Shown: one piece after another, positions 15,653-20,239 of the stretch | Position numbering within the stretch: position 1 is the first letter of the stretch | How the letters are laid out: each line of letters opens with the position of its first letter | Origin: a virus | Reading direction: 5' to 3' (one strand) | Length of the DNA: 20,239 nt | Virus record (IMG/VR): IMGVR_UViG_3300001533_000905 | Span: 1 to 20,239 of that record | The notes under the pieces: model-generated | The model's input: the letters and a program-made list of their open reading frames with translations, nothing else | Told to the model about the DNA's origin: nothing | Database searches by the model: none | Program-made: the position numbers and the translations under genes

Positions 15653-16191
15653 CCAATAACCTCCGTCAAATCAGCACGCCTCGACTTGGCCTGCTGTTCG
15701 ATACCAATATCATCCAACTTGCTTGTTTCAACGTCAACACGTCGCTCCATCTCCTCCTTCTGTGCTTTGCGACGCTCATCCCGGTACTGCCGGTACCCAA
15801 TCATCAAGACCCCACCACCAAGGGACACCATGCGGTGCGGCCCCTCCTCATACTGATTCACTACGAGCTTGCTTTGGTTATTAGGGTCTGTAGTAACCTC
15901 ATCAATCTCAACAGGACGGAAACCAAGGCCCTTAATAAACGACAAATGCCGACCATTATCGATGCGAGGGTCCGTGGCCCAGGTAACCACGCGGTCCGCG
16001 GGCAAGTTGTTGACACGAAGGAATTCATCCATCGGACCCATACGTTGACCAAGCGAACCAACACGAAACTCCTTAAAATTTGCAAGCGCCTCATCACGCG
16101 GGTCAATACCAGAAGACTTAGAGACTGTTGCCTTCGCAGCCTCATTACTGTCACTAGCCGAACTTGCATCAGTTGCAGCAGACTTAGGCAT
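15649..16191 (-). CDS. Unrecognised 180-residue head-module protein
   Basis: I do not recognise this family. The N-terminal 30 residues are Ala/Ser/Asp-rich and probably disordered. A folded-looking middle follows, with LGQRMGPMDEFLRVNNLP, VVTWATDPRIDNGRHLSF and VSLGGGVLMIGYRQY. The C-terminus is charged and helical (RDERRKAQKEEMERRVDVE). I start it at the ATG at 16191 rather than the in-frame TTG at 16206, because that TTG lies inside the GGAGG ribosome binding site that sits eight bases before the ATG. This start lies three bases beyond the stop of the scaffold-like gene. The stop overlaps the next gene as ATGA. Its place between scaffold and decoration protein suggests a head assembly or minor capsid role, but the sequence does not show which. 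Confidence 0.75.
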   Translation of the reverse strand: MPKSAATDASSASDSNEAAKATVSKSSGIDPRDEALANFKEFRVGSLGQRMGPMDEFLRVNNLPADRVVTWATDPRIDNGRHLSFIKGLGFRPVEIDEVTTDPNNQSKLVVNQYEEGPHRMVSLGGGVLMIGYRQYRDERRKAQKEEMERRVDVETSKLDDIGIEQQAKSRRADLTEVIG

Positions 16192-16193
16192 AC

Positions 16194-17054
16194 TTACTTC
16201 CTCCAACCCTTCTTAGTTTGCGGAATGTCATAAATAGCCACCCCATTATTATTCGCAGTAGGACTATTCTCATTAAAACGAGGGTCGTAAAACTCCTCAG
16301 GACTATTAATAATCCCTCGAGAAATGTAGTACTCACCCACCTCTTGGTCCTCCGCATTACGCCACTGAACACCACGCTGAGGACGACGACCCACAGCACC
16401 AGAGTTGTAACCCTGACTCGGAGCAGCAGGCGGTGCCTTAGGTTGAGAGCCTTGTTTAGCCATAACGTCATACTCCAAATTCTTTCGAATCATGTCCAGC
16501 ATCGTTTGGTTACCCCGCAAGTGAGGCTCCAACTGGAACACCGCATTATTGAATTGCTGCTCGATAGCCCGAAACCGCGCACTGTTTGCAAACTTAGCCT
16601 TGTACTGCTGAACCACACCCGTCGTGTGCTGCTCAGCAAGCATGCGTTCCTGCGTACGAATACGAGCCTCAACCAACTGCTCCTGAAGTTGGTCAACCTC
16701 CTCCTTAATACGCTCCCGCTCCCAGAAGGTCTGAGGGTTCTGGTCATCCAACTCAGGCATCGACTGACGCTTCTCCTGAATTTGTTGACGCAACTGCGTA
16801 ACCTCATCAACCTGCGGAGCCGCAGGCTGTTGCGCGTACTGCTGTTGACGCATTTCCTCAAGCATTTCAAGACGAGTTTGCGCCTGAATAGCCTGCGCCT
16901 TCCAATCAACACGCTCATCATCAGACGCCTGCTCAACCTGCTTCTGCGCAGCATCAACCTCAGCCTGCGCATTATCAATATCTTGCTGCTCAATCAGGTC
17001 TGGCTGCTCAAAAGTTTCTTCGTGAAACTCCGCTTCATTCGGCATATCGCTCAT
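16194..17054 (-). CDS. Probable capsid scaffold protein
   Basis: The 286-residue product has an acidic N-terminus (residues 1-50 are rich in Glu/Asp), a long Gln/Glu/Arg-rich coiled-coil region (about 25-135), a Pro/Ala/Gln linker (near 205-215) and a basic C-terminal end (TKKGWRK). This layout is typical of phage scaffolding proteins, which line the procapsid interior and bind the capsid protein through a basic C-terminal helix. Position between portal and capsid protein supports the call. No protease signature is visible in this gene or nearby, so scaffold removal would presumably occur by exit rather than cleavage; that is inference. The ATG overlaps the previous stop by one base. An alternative is an unrelated structural coiled-coil protein. 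Confidence 0.6.
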   Translation of the reverse strand: MSDMPNEAEFHEETFEQPDLIEQQDIDNAQAEVDAAQKQVEQASDDERVDWKAQAIQAQTRLEMLEEMRQQQYAQQPAAPQVDEVTQLRQQIQEKRQSMPELDDQNPQTFWERERIKEEVDQLQEQLVEARIRTQERMLAEQHTTGVVQQYKAKFANSARFRAIEQQFNNAVFQLEPHLRGNQTMLDMIRKNLEYDVMAKQGSQPKAPPAAPSQGYNSGAVGRRPQRGVQWRNAEDQEVGEYYISRGIINSPEEFYDPRFNENSPTANNNGVAIYDIPQTKKGWRK

Positions 17055-17257
17055 TAAGAACCTTTCCGTAACGCACGAACGTAAGTTTCTGTGTCCGCAA
17101 TCAAGTGGCGTAATTCCTTGATAGCGCCCGCAATCTCAAAGCCTTTAGTCGTATCGTGCTTCAACATTGCCTCCTCCAACTGATTCCGTCGACGCTCAAC
17201 CTGCTCCTCGAGATACCGGCGGACCGAAAGCAAATTGCTTTCATTCAGTGACTCCAA
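17054..17257 (-). CDS. Small coiled-coil protein of unknown function between portal and scaffold
   Basis: A 67-residue, highly charged protein that I do not recognise. It is almost wholly predicted helical, with segments such as SVRRYLEEQVERRRNQLEEA and ELRHLIADTETYVRALRK showing heptad-like spacing of Leu/Val. The stop overlaps the ATG of the next gene by one base (TAATG), which suggests translational coupling. The start is uncertain: the longest reading uses TTG at 17257, one base after the portal stop zone, with only a weak GGTGG-like ribosome binding site. A second in-frame TTG lies eight codons downstream. Small helical proteins between portal and scaffold are common in phages; some help assembly, but nothing here defines a role. 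Confidence 0.7.
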   Translation of the reverse strand: MESLNESNLLSVRRYLEEQVERRRNQLEEAMLKHDTTKGFEIAGAIKELRHLIADTETYVRALRKGS

Positions 17258-17259
17258 TC

Positions 17260-19155
17260 CTATTCACCACCCCCCACACGCATCTGGTTCATCATCCCGC
17301 TAAACTCAATCATCTCCGTATGACTCGGGATAGCCTGCGGAGACTGGGCCGGAAGGTAATCCGTCCAGTTGTGAATATCCATACTGACCAACCAATCCTT
17401 CATCGCATGCCAAAACGGCTTGTACTGCTGAGCCATCTGCAACGCCGGCATCATTGTCTGAAGAAGGGACTGCATTTTCTGGGCCCGCATCAACTTATCC
17501 GGCACCAACTGCGCACCGTTAGCAATCCACTCCATGTCATCACGCTTAGCGCTCGAAATAAAGAAACGACCAGCGGCCTTCTGCTGCTGAATCATCATTT
17601 CCACAATGATGTTCTGTTCCTCAGGCGCAAACATTACACCACTCGTTTGTTGAATGTACTCAACCATCCGGGCAGCAATATCCTCGTCCGACAACTCCGC
17701 GGAGGCAATAAGGAACTGGTCGCTGCCATTAAAGACTGGCATTACACCAGCCGGCTCAATCTTGTACTTATAAATAAGGGACCAATACATTTTTGCAAAA
17801 ATGCTGAGGTCATACGCAATATTGCTCAGGTCCTCAGCAAGCTTCTTACTTGCCGCATTCGTAACCGCATTAATTTCTGTGGCGCTACGCACCGTATTCG
17901 TAGGCACACCATTCAACTGCAAGTCCGAAAAAGTAGCGTCATCGCCCAGAGCGCGCGCGGTCTGCAAAAGGTTCAGTGCCTCACTAGCAGGCGGAATTTG
18001 AAGCGCGTACACAGACTGCTGAGGCTCACCCCGGGTAGGAATAACCATGCCTGGCGCAAGACCAGCCTCACTAATGTGCTCCCAAATTTGAGTGTTCTCA
18101 TCCACAAACACAGGCGGGGCAATCGCAAGTTGGTCATGCGCAATCTTGCTGTTGTACGCAAAGTCCATAATGTTCTGGATTCCCTCAAGGACCTGCGCGT
18201 ACGACTCACCATAAAAGTAACCAATGCGAGGCATGGGACGAATCGGCACGTACGGCGGGGCATCAAACACATCAAGGTACGGACTTTCCTCAACCCTCAA
18301 AATTTCTGTGAGGTTCTTGCTGTAAATCACCCGCCAAAGAGTGTGACCCATCTCCTCATTACCCCACCGGTAGTAACACTCCCACAATTCATGCAACTGA
18401 TTATCGTTCTGCCACGTGTGAACCCGACTGCCATCAGCAATCTCATCGTAATTTGGCATGGCCGTAATACTTGTCTTGATTCGTTGTGTTGCCTCGTAAT
18501 CGTACTCTCCAGCCTCAGCGCGTTCATTAATAATGTGCCAAGGCTCCATAAACCGGTAGAACGTACTAACTCGGCTAATGTCCTCAACACCCGCAGGCGC
18601 CACATGGAAATCCTCAAGGCGTACTGCTTTAGCCTGAACAAGGTACTCATCAAAAGGTTTAGCGACACTTAGTTGCATGACGCCAGTACCCGTGAGGCAG
18701 GCCTCTTCAATCGCCATAAAAATTTGCCGTTGCGTGGCACTGCGGTCCAACTCTCGCTCCATCATGGTTTCCCAGACAGGCTGGTTCTTAGAAGCCTCAG
18801 TGGTGTACGGGCGTACCGTGAAGAACGGGTCTTGGTTTAGTGCGCCCCTAAAGTGAGCGGTCGCGCCCGAAATTTTGGCGCGAATGTAAGGAACTACATG
18901 GTTAGGTGCTCCCTCGTAAGGTGGTGCTGGTTTATCAAGCGAGTAGTACTGACGGTACCTGCGGATACGTTCATCAATATTGACTTTACTGCCGACTGCT
19001 GCATCAAGGTCGCGCTGCAAATCAGACTTGAACTGCCCTAGAGTTTGTTCGCTAAACGCATCACTAATGGGTGGTTGCTCAGGTCCAAAGTCAATCACAT
19101 TGTCTTGGTTGGTTTCGATTTCCTGAACATCAAGAAATTCGCTCAGATTATCCAC
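17260..19155 (-). CDS. Portal (head-tail connector) protein
   Basis: The portal is a dodecameric ring at one capsid vertex through which DNA is packaged and ejected. At 631 residues the length fits portals of short-tailed phages. Supporting signs are the N-terminal segment rich in Asp/Glu/Gln, the block PYEGAPNHVVPYIRAKISG near residues 79-97, FFTVRP near 111, and the segment FYGESYAQVLEGIQNIMD near the middle, which resembles the portal stem region. The C-terminal third is rich in Gln and Met (for example EMMIQQQKAAGR) and is probably helical, as in portal barrels. The gene follows the terminase directly, which is a common arrangement. The start is GTG with GGAGG six bases upstream. Identification rests on overall character and position, because portal sequences diverge strongly. 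Confidence 0.9.
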   Translation of the reverse strand: MDNLSEFLDVQEIETNQDNVIDFGPEQPPISDAFSEQTLGQFKSDLQRDLDAAVGSKVNIDERIRRYRQYYSLDKPAPPYEGAPNHVVPYIRAKISGATAHFRGALNQDPFFTVRPYTTEASKNQPVWETMMERELDRSATQRQIFMAIEEACLTGTGVMQLSVAKPFDEYLVQAKAVRLEDFHVAPAGVEDISRVSTFYRFMEPWHIINERAEAGEYDYEATQRIKTSITAMPNYDEIADGSRVHTWQNDNQLHELWECYYRWGNEEMGHTLWRVIYSKNLTEILRVEESPYLDVFDAPPYVPIRPMPRIGYFYGESYAQVLEGIQNIMDFAYNSKIAHDQLAIAPPVFVDENTQIWEHISEAGLAPGMVIPTRGEPQQSVYALQIPPASEALNLLQTARALGDDATFSDLQLNGVPTNTVRSATEINAVTNAASKKLAEDLSNIAYDLSIFAKMYWSLIYKYKIEPAGVMPVFNGSDQFLIASAELSDEDIAARMVEYIQQTSGVMFAPEEQNIIVEMMIQQQKAAGRFFISSAKRDDMEWIANGAQLVPDKLMRAQKMQSLLQTMMPALQMAQQYKPFWHAMKDWLVSMDIHNWTDYLPAQSPQAIPSHTEMIEFSGMMNQMRVGGGE

Positions 19156-19158
19156 GCG

Positions 19159-20239
19159 CTACCTCCAAGTGTAGAACGGCTTCGGTTGCACTGCCTGCGC
19201 TACTTCAGGAGCGCGGTCACCCATATTATAGACAGCCATCACTGCATACCTCAAAGCGTCAAGAATGTCATCATTACGTTTCCCCCGGAAATCATCCCAC
19301 TGCATGTAATGCAACGTCTTAATAACTTGAGAACAATTGTCCATCACGAACAAACGAGGCTTGGGGTCAGGCTCATAAATAGACGTAGAACGCGCCGTCA
19401 AGTAATCCTTCAACCTAGCAATACTCAATTCACGGTTCTTATTAGCCCGGTTCAAAGGCCGTATACCTGCATTAATGTAATCATCCGCAATTGTGCCCGG
19501 AGAACGCGGGTCAACATTCCACATTTGCGTATCAGCCCTAAACTCAATACGCTCATACCCACCAATCATCTCCAAAATCTCGTACGCATTCTCCTGAGGA
19601 GACAGGTTCCTAGCCGCGTACTCATCAAACACAATCAATTCACCACCACGGCCAATAGCCACCCCAACCGCTGCTGTCGGGTGGTCAAACCCGTGGTCAA
19701 TACCCACAATGACCTTCCAGTCAAAAGGAATTTCGTCCTGCGGAATCACATGCACCCCCGGGTCAAACTCCGGGAACAACAAACCAGTCTGCGTATCAAC
19801 CTTACCCAGAATGTATTTTTCTCTTAGTGCGGTAGATACGCCACGCGCGTTCTGAAGATTCTGCTGGTTAAGGGACAAGTTCTCATGCGTAAACGCATAC
19901 AACGCCAACCTCTGAATAATGACTTGAACATCCTTAGCCTCCAGCGGTTCCTTACGGCCAGACACAAAAACCTTACTATTCTCAATTTTTTCTACCAAGT
20001 GACGCTTCTCATGTACCCGAACAAGGTCCCCAACAAACAAATCCGCGCCAGCCTCCATTGGTTGGTACAACTCTTCCCGCAAACCCACATTCTTTTTCAC
20101 CCATTCATTCGTCATGTTCATACCCGGGTGAGGTTTCCCCACAAAACGCCGCCACAACCAGTTATTACCCTCATCGTTCGCCACAATCTTCACCTGGTTC
20201 TTGCCCAGCTTCCCGGTCTCCCGGTGGTAGACCTTCTGC
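19159..20239 (-). CDS. terL: Terminase large subunit, C-terminal part (5' end outside the window)
   Basis: This is the nuclease half of the DNA-packaging motor, which cuts concatemeric phage DNA at the portal during head filling. The frame stays open to the window edge. A GTG at 20193 is in frame, but 15 more codons precede it without a stop, so the gene is partial and the N-terminal ATPase (Walker A/B) lies outside. Counting from that GTG, the RNase H-like nuclease core begins near residue 160 with VIVGIDHGFDHPTA, which holds the first acidic residue. FRADTQMW near 218 is the likely second acidic site, and NDDILDALRYA near 307 is the third acidic cluster. All are typical of terminase nuclease domains. 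The stretch GLLFPEFDPGVHVI, just upstream of the core, is also usual in this family. The stop is three bases from the portal start, within the portal ribosome binding region. No small terminase gene is visible. Confidence 0.93.
   Translation of the reverse strand, partial: QKVYHRETGKLGKNQVKIVANDEGNNWLWRRFVGKPHPGMNMTNEWVKKNVGLREELYQPMEAGADLFVGDLVRVHEKRHLVEKIENSKVFVSGRKEPLEAKDVQVIIQRLALYAFTHENLSLNQQNLQNARGVSTALREKYILGKVDTQTGLLFPEFDPGVHVIPQDEIPFDWKVIVGIDHGFDHPTAAVGVAIGRGGELIVFDEYAARNLSPQENAYEILEMIGGYERIEFRADTQMWNVDPRSPGTIADDYINAGIRPLNRANKNRELSIARLKDYLTARSTSIYEPDPKPRLFVMDNCSQVIKTLHYMQWDDFRGKRNDDILDALRYAVMAVYNMGDRAPEVAQAVQPKPFYTWR

Noticed and set aside
16192-16206. TTG start at 16206 giving five extra residues for the 180-residue protein
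   Set aside because: The TTG overlaps the GGAGG that serves the ATG at 16191, so the shorter form is more likely.
17230-17244. Short ATG frame with good ribosome binding site spacing near the start of the 67-residue gene
   Set aside because: It ends after about 27 codons out of frame with the coiled-coil protein and has no supporting character.
17167-18672. A 501-codon open frame on the plus strand opposite the portal gene
   Set aside because: It lies wholly antisense to a recognisable portal gene, has no ribosome binding site, and its product is rich in His, Arg, Asn and Leu with no domain-like pattern. The codon bias of the real gene explains the lack of stops.

Overview
The window is a contiguous stretch of a tailed double-stranded DNA phage genome (Caudoviricetes, podovirus-like) carrying packaging and virion genes. 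Every supported gene lies on the minus strand, so transcription runs from the right end of the window to the left. Genes are packed with gaps of a few bases or overlaps of 1-4 bases (TAATG, ATGA and GTGA junctions), usually behind GGAGG-type ribosome binding sites. Starts are a mixture of ATG, GTG and probably one TTG. I see no tRNA, integrase, repressor, CRISPR or insertion element, and no gene-free stretch over 300 bases; the two largest gaps are about 79 and 51 bases. The host cannot be named from this window. Some fibre motifs resemble those I know from aquatic phages, but that is only a hint.

In transcription order, the packaging and head module comes first (20239 to 14229): the C-terminal part of the terminase large subunit (cut by the window edge), the portal, a 67-residue coiled-coil protein, a probable scaffold, an unrecognised 180-residue protein, a probable head decoration protein, and the HK97-fold major capsid protein. 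Two tandem hairpins directly after the capsid gene look like a terminator or attenuator, in the same relative place as T-phi after gene 10 of T7.

Next comes the connector and tail module (14149 to 9918): two adjacent genes that both look like head-tail adaptors, a small Met/Gln/Pro-rich protein, and a large nozzle-like tail protein that seems to carry an inserted beta-rich domain. The ejection (internal virion) module follows (9900 to 1281) as three large genes of 607, 924 and 1339 residues, in the relative positions of T7 gp14, gp15 and gp16. Last are two adhesion genes (1284 to 1): a short fibre with a collagen-like stretch and a C1q/TNF-like C-terminal domain, and the N-terminal 195 residues of a repeat-containing tail fibre that runs off the left edge.

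Together the products would package DNA (terminase, portal), build the capsid (scaffold, capsid, decoration), close it with a short non-contractile tail (adaptors, nozzle), deliver the genome (ejection proteins) and bind the host (fibres). The order resembles the T7 virion module, except that the terminase large subunit comes before the portal. I did not find a clearly new biological system. The points most worth checking are the repeat-built basic tail on the first ejection protein, the domain nested inside the nozzle, the paired adaptors, the hairpins after the capsid gene, and the sharp base-composition contrast between the capsid gene and its neighbours.
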